From Candidatus Rokuibacteriota bacterium (GTDB taxonomy: Bacteria > Bacteroidota > Bacteroidia > Flavobacteriales > Flavobacteriaceae): 33,939 bases of DNA. Numbering within the stretch: position 1 is the stretch's first letter; every line of letters begins with the position of its first letter. Positions 1 to 8,194 of this stretch are shown here, in pieces. The notes under the pieces are model-generated. The model saw only the letters and a list, made by a program, of their open reading frames with translations, was not told the DNA's origin and searched no databases. The stretch covers positions 1-33,939 of the forward strand of contig OMJU01000051.1 of NCBI GenBank assembly GCA_900299425.1, read 5' to 3'. Both the position numbers and the translations under genes were made by a program.

Positions 1-1598
1 AAGGAATTTGTGCACAGTGTTATGGGCGTAACCTTGCCACCAATAAAATGGTGCAGCGTGGTGAAGCAGTCGGTGTTGTGGCAGCACAATCAATTGGTGA
101 GCCTGGAACTCAGCTTACACTGAGAACCTTCCACGTAGGGGGTATTGCTGGAAACATTTCTGAAGACAATAAGCTGGTCCTAAAATTTGATGGTCGTATC
201 GAAATTGAGGATCTTAAAACAGTTAAAGGAGAAGACAGCGAGGGGAGTAATGTAGATATCGTTATTTCTCGTACCACTGAAGCGAAGTTAATTGATGAAA
301 AATCAGGGATAACCTTGAGTACAAATAACATTCCTTATGGATCAACCTTATTGGTCAAAAATGGTCAAAAGGTGAAAAAAGGAGATGTCGTATGTCAATG
401 GGATCCTTATAACGGGGTGATTATTTCTGAATTTGCGGGTAAAATCAAGTTTGAAAATATCGAGCAAGGGATTACCTTCCAAGTTGAGATTGATGAACAA
501 ACGGGATTCCAAGAAAAAGTAATTTCTGAGTCACGTGATAAAAGAAAAATTCCAACATTGCATATTGTCGATGGTAAAAACAACGTCATTCGTTCCTACA
601 ACCTTCCGGTTGGGGCGCATTTGATGGTGGATGATCAAGATAAAATCAAAGTAGGAAAGATTCTTGTGAAGATTCCTCGCAAGTCGGCTAAAGCCGGGGA
701 TATCACCGGAGGTCTGCCACGGGTTACTGAATTATTTGAAGCCCGTAATCCGTCTAATCCTGCTGTAGTAAGCGAGATCGATGGTGTAATTTCATTTGGT
801 AAGATCAAACGCGGAAATCGTGAGATTATCGTCGAATCTAAACTAGGTGAAGTCAAGAGATATTTAGTGAAACTTTCGAACCAGATTTTGGTTCAAGAAA
901 ACGATTATGTTCGTGCGGGAATGCCACTTTCTGATGGGTCAATTACTCCAGACGATATTTTGAACATTAAAGGACCATCGGCTGTTCAGCAATACTTGGT
1001 CAATGAAGTTCAGGAAGTCTACCGACTACAAGGGGTGAAGATTAATGACAAACATTTTGAAGTTGTGGTACGTCAAATGATGCGCAAAGTTCAAATTGTT
1101 GACCCAGGAGACACTTTGTTCCTAGAAGATCAACTAGTCCACAAGGATGACTTCATTGAAGAAAATGATAAGATTTTCGGAATGAAGGTTGTGGAAAGTG
1201 CTGGTGATTCGTCTACTTTGAAAGAAGGACAGATTATTTCTTCACGTGAATTACGCGATGAGAATTCATTGCTAAAGCGCGAAGATAAAGCCTTGGTTGT
1301 GGCACGTGATGCTGTAGCTGCTACGGCTACACCAATCCTTCAAGGAATTACCCGAGCTTCTCTTCAAACCAAGTCGTTTATTTCTGCGGCTTCGTTCCAA
1401 GAGACTACCAAAGTACTTAATGAGGCTGCGGTTAGTGGTAAAGTAGATGGTCTAGAAGGACTCAAGGAAAATGTAATTGTCGGCCATAAGATTCCGGCAG
1501 GTACCGGTATGAGAGAATACGATACTATTATCGTAGGCTCTAAAGAGGAACTTGAGGCCATGACACGCCAACCCCAAGAGGAGGTAAACTATAATTAA
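1..1598 (+). CDS. rpoC: DNA-directed RNA polymerase subunit beta' (C-terminal part)
   Basis: This is the catalytic beta' subunit of RNA polymerase, cut by the left edge of the window. The reading frame is open from base 3, before the first in-frame ATG at 48, so there is no real start here. The first residues carry CAQCYGR, the last two cysteines of the second beta' zinc site. They are followed by [20 protein letters not shown] and LRTFHVGG, the bridge-helix end and trigger loop that contact the incoming nucleotide; the trigger-loop histidine is present. The rest covers the beta' C-terminal region, with the conserved [17 protein letters not shown] block and a final [13 protein letters not shown] segment. 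About 530 residues are visible of a protein that is normally about 1,400 long in this phylum. A strong hairpin terminator follows directly, so rpoC probably ends its operon. Identification is very secure. Confidence 0.98.
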   Translation, partial: GICAQCYGRNLATNKMVQRGEAVGVVAAQSIGEPGTQLTLRTFHVGGIAGNISEDNKLVLKFDGRIEIEDLKTVKGEDSEGSNVDIVISRTTEAKLIDEKSGITLSTNNIPYGSTLLVKNGQKVKKGDVVCQWDPYNGVIISEFAGKIKFENIEQGITFQVEIDEQTGFQEKVISESRDKRKIPTLHIVDGKNNVIRSYNLPVGAHLMVDDQDKIKVGKILVKIPRKSAKAGDITGGLPRVTELFEARNPSNPAVVSEIDGVISFGKIKRGNREIIVESKLGEVKRYLVKLSNQILVQENDYVRAGMPLSDGSITPDDILNIKGPSAVQQYLVNEVQEVYRLQGVKINDKHFEVVVRQMMRKVQIVDPGDTLFLEDQLVHKDDFIEENDKIFGMKVVESAGDSSTLKEGQIISSRELRDENSLLKREDKALVVARDAVAATATPILQGITRASLQTKSFISAASFQETTKVLNEAAVSGKVDGLEGLKENVIVGHKIPAGTGMREYDTIIVGSKEELEAMTRQPQEEVNYN

Positions 1599-1608
1599 GT
1601 TTCAATAT

Positions 1609-1644
1609 AATTTGCGCTCCTGATTTCAGGAGCGCAAATTTTTT
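1609..1644 (+). terminator. Intrinsic terminator after rpoC
   Basis: A perfect 15-bp inverted repeat (1609-1623 with 1626-1640) has a GC-rich centre, GCGCTCCTGA pairing with TCAGGAGCGC. It is followed by a T run to 1644. It sits 11 bases after the rpoC stop and 24 bases before the next start, so it most likely ends the rpoBC transcript. Confidence 0.93.
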
Positions 1645-1667
1645 ATAAGCAAAACAACTGTAAATAT

Positions 1668-1982
1668 ATGTCTGATAATAAAACACAAAAGCCAAATCAA
1701 ATCAACATTGAGCTTGATGAAAATATCGCTCAAGGAATTTACAGTAATTTGGCGATCATCAATCATTCACAGTCAGAGTTTGTGCTGGATTTTATTTCGG
1801 TCATGCCTGGGGTGCCAAAAAGCAAGGTAAAGTCTAGGATTGTGCTTACTCCGCAACACGCCAAGCGCTTGTTGAAAGCCATTGCAGATAATGTCCAGCG
1901 ATTTGAGTCTATGCATGGAGAAATAAAAGATTATCAGCAATCTACCATGCCCATCAATTTTGGTCCTACTGGGGAGGCTTAA
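1668..1982 (+). CDS. DUF3467 domain-containing protein
   Basis: This 104-residue protein matches the DUF3467 family, a small domain of unknown molecular function found widely in bacteria including Bacteroidota, often just downstream of rpoC. Recognisable parts are the [23 protein letters not shown] start, the [11 protein letters not shown] centre and the [20 protein letters not shown] segment. No signal peptide or membrane segment is present, so it should be cytoplasmic. The ATG at 1668 follows the rpoC terminator closely, and I see no clear TAnnTTTG box, so it may rely on read-through or on a weak promoter. Its stop overlaps the stop of the converging prfC gene by 4 bases. The family assignment is from remembered motifs; the role is unknown. 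Confidence 0.88.
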   Translation: MSDNKTQKPNQINIELDENIAQGIYSNLAIINHSQSEFVLDFISVMPGVPKSKVKSRIVLTPQHAKRLLKAIADNVQRFESMHGEIKDYQQSTMPINFGPTGEA

Positions 1983-3568
1983 TCAAATTCGCTTACAAAG
2001 TGGAATTTGATGCTCGGGTAGTTTTGTTGTGTCATTTGCAAGGTAAAAGCCGAATCGGCAAAAAATACCTGTTGCCCTGATTTGTCTCTAGCTAGAAATT
2101 TTGATTTGACACGCTTAAAATCGGCGTATTCTGTATTTTTCACATCACTTGGCTCCACCCAACAGGCTTTGTAAACATTCAGTGGCTCGTAACTGCATTT
2201 AGCTCCATATTCGTGTTCAAGTCTGTACTGAATTACTTCAAATTGTAACGCACCCACCGTACCAATGACTTTTCGGCCATTTAGGTCTAGGGTGAAAAGC
2301 TGAGCAACACCCTCGTCCATAAGCTGATCAATGCCTTTTTCGAGCTGTTTGCTTTTCATAGGATCGGCATTGTTGATGTATTTAAAATGCTCAGGTGAAA
2401 AGCTAGGAACACCCTTGTATTCCATGTCTTCTCCTTCGGTCAGCGTATCCCCAATTTTAAAGTTACCCGTATCATGTAGTCCTACAATATCTCCGGGATA
2501 ACTTATATCCACTATTTCTTTTTTCTCAGCAAAAAAGGCATTCGGGCTAGAGAATTTCATTTTCTTACTCGAACGTACGTGCCAATAAGGTGTATTGCGC
2601 TCAAATGTTCCAGAGACAATTTTGACAAAGGCTAATCGATCTCTGTGTTTGGGATCCATATTGGCGTGGATTTTAAACACAAACCCTGAGAACTTATTCT
2701 CGCTTGGGGTAACAATGCGCGTGCTGCTCTCTTTGGGTTTTGGTTCGGGTGCTATTGCAATAAAGGCATCTAGCAATTCTCTTACCCCAAAATTATTTAA
2801 AGCTGAACCAAAAAACACTGGGTGCAGATGGCTCTCTAAATAGGCCTGGTGATCAAATTCCGGATAGACCTCACGAACCAATTCCAAATTATCTCTTAAA
2901 TCAGTGGCTGATTTTGTACCAACAATTTTATCTAATTCTGGGTCATCGAGATCTTCTATCTCAATGGTTTCTTCAATGTTTTTCCTAGAATCTCCGCTAA
3001 AAAGATTAACATTCCTCTCCCAGATATTATAAATTCCTTTAAAGTCGTAACCCATGCCAATAGGGAAGGAGAGTGGGGTAACCGAGAGTTGTAGTTTTTG
3101 TTCAATTTCGTCAAGCAGGTCAAAAGCATCCTTTCCTTCACGGTCAAGTTTATTGATAAAGACGATGATCGGTATACGACGCATGCGACAAACTTCCACG
3201 AGTTTCTCGGTTTGTTCCTCAACCCCTTTGGCCACATCAATCACGACAATGACACTGTCCACGGCCGTAAGGGTACGAAAAGTGTCTTCTGCAAAATCCT
3301 TATGTCCAGGGGTGTCCAGAATGTTGATTTTTAGGCCTTTGTATTCAAAAGCCAGAACTGAGGTCGCTACTGATATCCCTCTCTGACGCTCGATTTCCAT
3401 GAAATCTGAGGTCGCACTCTTTTTTATTTTATTACTCTTTACCGCCCCAGCCTCTTGTATGGCTCCGCCAAAAAGAAGCAACTTCTCAGTTAAGGTCGTT
3501 TTACCCGCATCCGGGTGGGAAATAATGCCAAAGGTTTTTCTGCGCTTAATTTCTTGTAACAAGGACAT
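1979..3568 (-). CDS. prfC: Peptide chain release factor 3
   Basis: RF3 is a translational GTPase that recycles RF1/RF2 from the ribosome after peptide release. The product is 529 residues from the ATG at 3568, the usual RF3 length. G1 is HPDAGKTT at residues 18-25, the G2/switch I region includes [11 protein letters not shown]3 is DTPGHKDF and G4 is NKLDREGKD. The RF3-type C-terminal region follows ([20 protein letters not shown]). The frame extends upstream to a TTG at 3586, but that TTG falls inside a TATCTTTG promoter box on the minus strand (3584-3591), so the ATG at 3568 is preferred. The gene stands alone, converging on the DUF3467 gene with a 4-base overlap of stops. EF-G is excluded by the RF3-specific length and N-terminal pattern. 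Confidence 0.96.
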   Translation of the reverse strand: MSLLQEIKRRKTFGIISHPDAGKTTLTEKLLLFGGAIQEAGAVKSNKIKKSATSDFMEIERQRGISVATSVLAFEYKGLKINILDTPGHKDFAEDTFRTLTAVDSVIVVIDVAKGVEEQTEKLVEVCRMRRIPIIVFINKLDREGKDAFDLLDEIEQKLQLSVTPLSFPIGMGYDFKGIYNIWERNVNLFSGDSRKNIEETIEIEDLDDPELDKIVGTKSATDLRDNLELVREVYPEFDHQAYLESHLHPVFFGSALNNFGVRELLDAFIAIAPEPKPKESSTRIVTPSENKFSGFVFKIHANMDPKHRDRLAFVKIVSGTFERNTPYWHVRSSKKMKFSSPNAFFAEKKEIVDISYPGDIVGLHDTGNFKIGDTLTEGEDMEYKGVPSFSPEHFKYINNADPMKSKQLEKGIDQLMDEGVAQLFTLDLNGRKVIGTVGALQFEVIQYRLEHEYGAKCSYEPLNVYKACWVEPSDVKNTEYADFKRVKSKFLARDKSGQQVFFADSAFTLQMTQQNYPSIKFHFVSEFD

Positions 3569-3583
3569 TAATGGAATTTGGCG

Positions 3584-3591
3584 CAAAGATA
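3584..3591 (-). promoter_or_regulatory. Candidate -7 promoter box for prfC
   Basis: On the minus strand this reads TATCTTTG, an exact match to the Bacteroidota -7 consensus TAnnTTTG, 15 bases before the prfC ATG. No convincing TTG -33 box lies about 20 bases upstream, so this is a partial promoter match. Confidence 0.5.
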
Positions 3592-3605
3592 GTATTTCCG
3601 CCTAA

Positions 3606-3992
3606 TGTTTTAAGGACTTATGCAGGTCTAATGATTTAGGATGTAAACTAAATCTTCAACCCATTTATTTTGATTTTGATCGATACAATATTCGTAAAGA
3701 TGCTGCTGTGGAGCTCGCCAAGATCTTGGTGGCCATGGAAGAATACCCTGAAATTGTCATTAATATAGAGTCGCACACAGATCAGCGTGGAAGTGAAGAA
3801 TACAATGAGATTTTGTCGGCAAAAAGAGCTGCTTCAACCCGCAGCTGGTTGATTGAAAATGGAATTGCTGTTGAGCGTCTTACCGCTAAAGGTTATGGAG
3901 AATCTCAGCCTCTGATCAATTGTAATGAAGGTGATTGTAGTGATGATGACCATCAGCTGAATCGACGATCCGTATTTTTGGTTCAAGAATAG
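3606..3992 (+). pseudogene. Truncated OmpA-family C-terminal domain (probable gene remnant)
   Basis: The frame opens right after a TAA at 3603 and contains no ATG. The first usable codon is a GTG at 3708, which lies inside the conserved domain. Translating from 3642 gives an almost complete OmpA_C peptidoglycan-binding domain: LQPIYFDFDRYNIR, then VINIESHTDQRGS with the diaminopimelate-binding Asp and Arg region, then SAKRAASTRSWLIENGI, AKGYGESQP and LNRRSVFLVQE. In flavobacteria this domain normally ends a protein of roughly 600-700 residues with a beta-propeller-like periplasmic part. Here everything before the domain is missing, including any signal peptide, and only about 70 bases separate it from prfC. 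The domain itself has no internal stop or frameshift, so the loss may be recent, or the window strain may express a short form from GTG 3708. I favour a 5'-truncated remnant. Confidence 0.72.
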
Positions 3993-4072
3993 TTCATATT
4001 ACTGTTCGCTGATAGGGCCTGAACATTGCGAGGAATGACCACTGGGGTATCACGACTTCCAAGTTCATTTTG

Positions 4073-4080
4073 TACCTTTG
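4073..4080 (+). promoter_or_regulatory. Candidate -7 promoter box for idi
   Basis: TACCTTTG matches TAnnTTTG exactly and ends 12 bases before the idi ATG. No TTG is found at the expected -33 spacing, so support is from the -7 box and position only. Confidence 0.5.
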
Positions 4081-4092
4081 TGAAAAATTGTA

Positions 4093-4608
4093 ATGACCCA
4101 AGAACACGTCATACTGGTTAACGAGCGGGACCAACCACAGGGCACCATGGAAAAAATGGAGGCCCATCAAAAGGCAGTTCTTCATAGGGCTTTCTCCGTA
4201 TTTATTTTCAACCAGAACAATGAACTCATGCTGCAGCAAAGGGCATTGCACAAGTATCATTCTCCGGGTCTTTGGACCAATACCTGTTGCAGTCATCAGC
4301 GTATGGGTGAGGATTCTGTGAGCGCTGGTATGCGCAGACTTCGAGAGGAAATGGGTTTTCAGACCACTTTGATTTTTAAAGGCTCGTTTATCTATAAAGC
4401 CCCTTTTGACAATGGGCTTACTGAGCATGAGTTAGATCATATTTTAGTGGGTCATTACGATGGTGAGCCGCAAATCAATCCTGATGAAGTCGCGAGCTGG
4501 CGCTGGATCTCTATGAAAAATCTGAAAAAGGATATCGGCCAAAATCCTGATCTTTACACTGTTTGGTTTAAGATAATTTTTGAAAAATACTGTGAATTAA
4601 TCTCTTGA
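4093..4608 (+). CDS. idi: Isopentenyl-diphosphate delta-isomerase, type I
   Basis: This enzyme interconverts isopentenyl and dimethylallyl diphosphate in isoprenoid synthesis. The 171-residue length and Nudix-like fold fit type I IDI. Metal ligands are visible as H25, H31 and H68, with E111 and E113 in the EHELDH motif. The catalytic cysteine is C66 in WTNTCCSH, and the tyrosine is Y101 in FIYKA. The residue after the active-site His is Gln where the family usually has Pro, a small oddity. The C-terminal DEVASWRWISM segment is also typical. The stop codon TGA shares its A with the ATG of the next gene, so translation of the two is probably coupled. Type II (FMN) isomerase is excluded by the motifs. 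Confidence 0.96.
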   Translation: MTQEHVILVNERDQPQGTMEKMEAHQKAVLHRAFSVFIFNQNNELMLQQRALHKYHSPGLWTNTCCSHQRMGEDSVSAGMRRLREEMGFQTTLIFKGSFIYKAPFDNGLTEHELDHILVGHYDGEPQINPDEVASWRWISMKNLKKDIGQNPDLYTVWFKIIFEKYCELIS

Positions 4609-5018
4609 TGAGCACGACTTTATATAGAAAGGCCCACTTTAATGCCGCCCATCGGTTGTTTTTGCCACAATGGAGTGATGAGAAAAACGCCGAAGTCTTT
4701 GGCAAGTGTAGCAACCCGAACTATCACGGGCACAACTATGAACTTGAGGTTGGGATAACAGGGTCAATCGATCCCATTACCGGTTTTGTTATGGATGTTG
4801 CGGAACTTAAATCAATAATTAAAACTGAAGTTGAAGATCCCTTTGATCATAAAAATCTTAATCTTGAAGTACCTGAATTTGCGGAATTAATCCCGACAGT
4901 TGAGAACATTGCAAAGGTCATATGGAACAAATTGCGGGGTCAAATTGATATGCAGTACGATATTATCGTGAAGCTATATGAAACACCACGCAATTATGTC
5001 ATTTATACAGGACCTTGA
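4608..5018 (+). CDS. 6-pyruvoyl-tetrahydropterin synthase / QueD family protein
   Basis: This 136-residue protein belongs to the PTPS/QueD family, which acts on 7,8-dihydroneopterin triphosphate. It yields either 6-pyruvoyl-tetrahydropterin (PTPS) or 6-carboxytetrahydropterin for queuosine (QueD). Zinc ligands are H15, H40 and H42, the catalytic Cys is C34, and the pterin-anchoring Glu is in LYETPRNYV. The spacing is C-x5-HGH (CSNPNYHGHNY), as in animal-type PTPS, whereas QueD usually has C-x3-HGH. The following TGFVMDVAELK also resembles the animal PTPS block. Start is the ATG at 4608, overlapping the idi stop by one base; an in-frame TTG at 4605 is less likely. No other queuosine gene is in the window. 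I therefore leave the symbol empty; automated annotation would probably call it queD. Confidence 0.9.
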   Translation: MSTTLYRKAHFNAAHRLFLPQWSDEKNAEVFGKCSNPNYHGHNYELEVGITGSIDPITGFVMDVAELKSIIKTEVEDPFDHKNLNLEVPEFAELIPTVENIAKVIWNKLRGQIDMQYDIIVKLYETPRNYVIYTGP

Positions 5019-5051
5019 TTCGTAGCGATTTATAAAGATTGATTAGGCATA

Positions 5052-6026
5052 ATGGATTTAGAATTTTTGAAATTTGAGGCGCAACAATTTTCCAAAGTTT
5101 GGGGTGGTGATAAATTGCACAAACTCTTTGCCAAGCCAGTCGGTGAACGCCTAGGGGAGAGTTGGGAGATATCTGGTGTCCCGAGTAAAGTGTCCGCCAT
5201 TGAACAAGAAGGATTAGAGCAGAAAAGCCTGACCGAACTCATTGAAAAATTTGGGGCGCAATTACTGGGCCGACGGGTTTTTGATATTTATCAAGGTGAA
5301 TTCCCTTTGTTGTTTAAGTTTATTGATGCAAAAGAGGACTTGTCCGTTCAATTGCATCCTGATGATGCGATTGCCAAAAAGTATCACAATAGCTTTGGAA
5401 AAACTGAGATGTGGTATGTCATGCAGGCAGACCCCGGGGCGAGGCTAGTTATTGGCTTCAAGCCTGAGGTCACCCTTGCAGAATATCAAACCGCCTTAAA
5501 GCAAGGTAAGATTACAGATATTTTAAATGAGGTCCCGGTTCAGCCTGGGGATGCTTTTTTTATTGCCCCTGGCTTGGTACATGCTATAGGGGGTGGGGTT
5601 GTTTTGGCTGAAATCCAACAGACCTCGGATGTCACTTACAGAATTTATGATTGGGATCGTCCTGATGTCAATGGTGCTTTGAGAGAATTACACATTGAGC
5701 AGGCAGAGCGGGCTTTGGTTTTTCATGATTTGAGCCAGGTATTTTGTCGTCCCAAAGAAATCGCAGACAATAGAGCGAATTTGGTCTATGCTTCTGAATA
5801 TTTTAAAACTTCGCTTTGGCAGCTTACCCAAGCGGTATCCATGGCTACAGATCCAGAAGAATCATTTATGGTTTTAATGTGCGTTACCGGACAGGCAAAG
5901 CTCTCATCTGCCAATGGCCACTCTGTTTCTCTTAATTGTGGTGAAACTGTATTAATTCCTGCTGCCATGGGAACCTTTGATGTTCAGACCTCGGGTGCTG
6001 AGATTTTGGAAGTTATTGTCCCATAG
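5052..6026 (+). CDS. manA: Mannose-6-phosphate isomerase, class I
   Basis: It converts fructose 6-phosphate and mannose 6-phosphate, supplying GDP-mannose and surface sugars or allowing mannose use. The 324-residue length fits short bacterial class I enzymes. Zinc ligands are Q100 and H102 in VQLHPDD, E119 in GKTEMWYV and H177 in APGLVHAIGGG. The catalytic-region segment QQTSDVTYRIYDWDRP is intact. The C-terminal cupin half (residues 235-324) ends NCGETVLIPAAMG, typical of this group. The gene starts 33 bases after the pterin gene on the same strand, so idi, pterin synthase and manA may be co-transcribed. No membrane segments; cytoplasmic. Confidence 0.95.
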   Translation: MDLEFLKFEAQQFSKVWGGDKLHKLFAKPVGERLGESWEISGVPSKVSAIEQEGLEQKSLTELIEKFGAQLLGRRVFDIYQGEFPLLFKFIDAKEDLSVQLHPDDAIAKKYHNSFGKTEMWYVMQADPGARLVIGFKPEVTLAEYQTALKQGKITDILNEVPVQPGDAFFIAPGLVHAIGGGVVLAEIQQTSDVTYRIYDWDRPDVNGALRELHIEQAERALVFHDLSQVFCRPKEIADNRANLVYASEYFKTSLWQLTQAVSMATDPEESFMVLMCVTGQAKLSSANGHSVSLNCGETVLIPAAMGTFDVQTSGAEILEVIVP

Positions 6027-6049
6027 GGACCTAAAAAACATTATTTTTG
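6016..6049 (+). promoter_or_regulatory. Candidate promoter for the 88-aa gene
   Basis: TTG at 6016-6018 and TATTTTTG at 6042-6049 (an exact TAnnTTTG) are separated by 23 nt, within the range for the Bacteroidota primary sigma factor. The -7 box ends 16 bases before the ATG at 6066. The -33 box lies inside the last codons of manA. Confidence 0.55.
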
Positions 6050-6065
6050 CTCAAAATTTTTAACC

Positions 6066-6332
6066 ATGTCAAGTAAAAGAGACTTAAAAAAAGACATTAA
6101 CTACGTTCTAGGAGATATCATAGAGGCGGTTTACATTTGGGAGATGACTAACCCTGAGAAAGGTGTTGAAGCATCCGGAAAAATTATCGATGAGGCCATC
6201 GAGGTATTCGACGAGCTGATTCAGAAGGTGAATGACCGCTCTGTTGAAGATAAAAAACAGCATTTCAAAGGAATCAACCAAGAGCTAGAAACTAGTGGTC
6301 GCGCTTTGATTGATAAAATCAATGCCTTATAA
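6066..6332 (+). CDS. Conserved small helical protein of unknown function
   Basis: An 88-residue, highly charged protein with no cysteine, signal peptide or transmembrane segment. It looks entirely alpha-helical: KRDLKKDINYVLGDIIEAVYIWEM, then helices around IIDEAIEVFDELIQKV and INQELETSGRALIDKI. I recall similar small proteins as conserved among flavobacteria, but no characterised domain is recognised. It has its own likely promoter after manA and converges on the next gene with a 6-base overlap of 3' ends. Its regular codon use and conserved look argue that it is a real gene. I do not assign a function. Confidence 0.8.
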   Translation: MSSKRDLKKDINYVLGDIIEAVYIWEMTNPEKGVEASGKIIDEAIEVFDELIQKVNDRSVEDKKQHFKGINQELETSGRALIDKINAL

Positions 6333-7034
6333 TACCGAATCCTTTTGTTGATTCATAAACAACTCCAATGCTTTACCGTATTTGGAGTTTTTTATTTCTG
6401 GGCTGAGTAGTTTGTAGATCGTATCGTGATATTTTAAATTAACGTCTGGAATTTCAGCCAACATCAAATAGGGGGCAAGTGGCATGTCTTTGTGATTTTT
6501 CGCAAAATTAACTGTCGCCAGGTATCGGGCTCGTAAAAGTTTTTCTCTCTGTCTTTGAATTTTATCCACCTCTGCGGCATTATTGTTTTGACTTGCCGTT
6601 AATTCTGCTTGTATCAATTCAAGCTGCTTGTCGTTATAGCGTCCTTGAAGCAACTTAAACTCGTCCCAAGTGGTTTGATTCTGGGAGCCTGTGATTTTTT
6701 GATCGTAGCCAAAGCCTTTAAGACTTGTTTTAATCTCCAGCGAGCCAGGTTCTGCAAAAAATGGTAAATAGCGAGTAGGGGTAACACTATCGTCAAACTT
6801 TAAAGCCAGGTAGAGAACTTCAGGTTCCTGTAATTCTAGAGAAAATGAGAATTCAGGACGCTCGTAGATGCGCATCGAATCAATAGAAACTATTGTAGTG
6901 TCGTCAATTTTTTGTAAAACTAATTCCCCTTTGTTCAGCCCTTTTATTCGGCCATTAATTTGGGTGTTATTTTTTGGGTTGGAACACCCGTAAATGCTTG
7001 CAATGACTAGTAATAATATGACCGATTTTCTCAT
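6327..7034 (-). CDS. DUF4369-type lipoprotein
   Basis: A 235-residue predicted lipoprotein. From the ATG at 7034 the product begins MRKSVILLLVIASIYGCS, a signal peptide with a lipobox cysteine at residue 17. The N-terminal third (INGRIKGLNKGELVLQKIDDTTIVSIDSM and so on) is the beta-rich pattern of DUF4369. That domain is common in Bacteroidota, often as the leader of thioredoxin-like disulphide proteins. Here no thioredoxin fold or CxxC follows; instead there is a helical region with a charged coiled-coil-like stretch (residues 120-180). It is therefore a DUF4369 lipoprotein lacking the redox domain, probably on the periplasmic side of a membrane. An in-frame upstream codon at 7067 is rejected because it would bury the signal peptide. 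Confidence 0.82.
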   Translation of the reverse strand: MRKSVILLLVIASIYGCSNPKNNTQINGRIKGLNKGELVLQKIDDTTIVSIDSMRIYERPEFSFSLELQEPEVLYLALKFDDSVTPTRYLPFFAEPGSLEIKTSLKGFGYDQKITGSQNQTTWDEFKLLQGRYNDKQLELIQAELTASQNNNAAEVDKIQRQREKLLRARYLATVNFAKNHKDMPLAPYLMLAEIPDVNLKYHDTIYKLLSPEIKNSKYGKALELFMNQQKDSVL

Positions 7035-7093
7035 GATGCTTGAACTATTTGTGGTGCAAAGATGCAAAATTCGGCAACAATAAATTACCTGCT

Positions 7094-8095
7094 TTATGGC
7101 GATTTAGTAGAATTTTTCTTCACAAATTCATCAATAACCTTGAGAAGTTCTGAGGATACGGGTAAATTGGGATCATTATAGCTTTTCCCATTAGCCAGCC
7201 CCTGTTCCTCAATGGTTTTAAGTACGTGATTCATATTCAGAATAAGGTTAAACTCGGCATTTGGCGCCCCTTTTTTAAGCAGCTGGGCTTCTTGTTCAGA
7301 TACCTGTAGGTCGCTTGTTCCATTGATGATCAAAACCGGAATATTTAGATCACCCAAAATCTTTGCGGGATCATAACTCATCCATTCATACATAAAAGCC
7401 TGAAGACTCGGTCTGAAAATAGTGCTGAGTTCTTGTGGGAAATTATCTACCCTTCCAGTTTCTTTCAAAGTTTTAAAGGCAGCAGCAGCGCCTGGTACCG
7501 CACCCGGAAGCTGCAATGAAAGCTGATCTATCACTACCTGATCAATGCTTTGACCAGCTCCTGCGATTGAAATGAATCCGTCGGCACCTTCTTCGGCAGC
7601 AACCATACCTACCAGTGAACCTTGGCTATGCCCTGCAATAAAAATTTTATCAAAAGCAGGGCTGTCTTTGAAGTAGCTTAAGGCTTGTCGTGCATCATTT
7701 ATAAAATCATTGAATTGGACGTCTTGTTCTTGAAAATTGCCCTGGCGTATTTGATGAATGACGCGTTTGTCGTAACGGAAAGTTGCGATACCGCGTTCTT
7801 GAAGTCCTTTGGCTAAAAACTTAAGTGAGTTATTGCTCATCATCGGCTGATTGCCGTTGCGATCTGTGGGGCCTGAACCTGGTATGATCAACACCAATGG
7901 AGGCTTAGATTCAGACTCAGGCATAAGCAGTGTCCCTTGTATCAGAGGGCTGATTGTTAACTCAGAACTGCTGAGGGATTGTTTTTCTTGAGGGTTTTTA
8001 TTTAAATCGAAGGCCCCTTGGCCAAAAGCAAGTCCGGTCACAAATAGCAAGCTAAATAATAGTTTGCGCCCGGGATTAAACTGACGAAGCATCAT
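7094..8095 (-). CDS. Secreted alpha/beta hydrolase
   Basis: A 333-residue alpha/beta-hydrolase fold protein, probably an esterase or peptidase-like enzyme exported to the periplasm. From ATG 8095 it begins MMLRQFNPGRKLLFSLLFVTGLAFGQ, a clear Sec signal peptide. The oxyanion segment LVLIIPGSGPTDRNG, the nucleophile elbow IAGHSQGS (catalytic Ser), the Asp in PVLIINGTSDLQV and the His in NMNHVLK form the expected triad. The long frame extends to a TTG at 8146, but that would add residues before the signal peptide. It diverges from the S1/P1 nuclease gene with only 99 bases between starts. The substrate is not deducible. Similar proteins in flavobacteria are annotated simply as alpha/beta hydrolases. 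Confidence 0.88.
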   Translation of the reverse strand: MMLRQFNPGRKLLFSLLFVTGLAFGQGAFDLNKNPQEKQSLSSSELTISPLIQGTLLMPESESKPPLVLIIPGSGPTDRNGNQPMMSNNSLKFLAKGLQERGIATFRYDKRVIHQIRQGNFQEQDVQFNDFINDARQALSYFKDSPAFDKIFIAGHSQGSLVGMVAAEEGADGFISIAGAGQSIDQVVIDQLSLQLPGAVPGAAAAFKTLKETGRVDNFPQELSTIFRPSLQAFMYEWMSYDPAKILGDLNIPVLIINGTSDLQVSEQEAQLLKKGAPNAEFNLILNMNHVLKTIEEQGLANGKSYNDPNLPVSSELLKVIDEFVKKNSTKSP

Positions 8096-8168
8096 GAGTG
8101 TTGATTTGAAAATTCCTAAAGGAAGCTTGAAATTAATTAAATTCAAAAGGATTTCACAGTGAAGCCTT

Positions 8169-8176
8169 TATATTTG
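8169..8176 (+). promoter_or_regulatory. Candidate -7 promoter box for the S1/P1 nuclease
   Basis: TATATTTG is an exact TAnnTTTG match, ending 18 bases before the ATG at 8195. A TTG -33 box at the right spacing is not visible. Confidence 0.5.
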
Positions 8177-8194
8177 TGGATAAATCTATAAACG

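Noticed and set aside
3569-3586. Upstream TTG start for prfC
   Set aside because: It overlaps an exact TAnnTTTG promoter box, and the family N-terminus begins at the ATG at 3568.
2595-3605. Several plus-strand reading frames opposite prfC
   Set aside because: They are antisense shadows of a gene with full RF3 motifs, with no recognisable domains or start signals.
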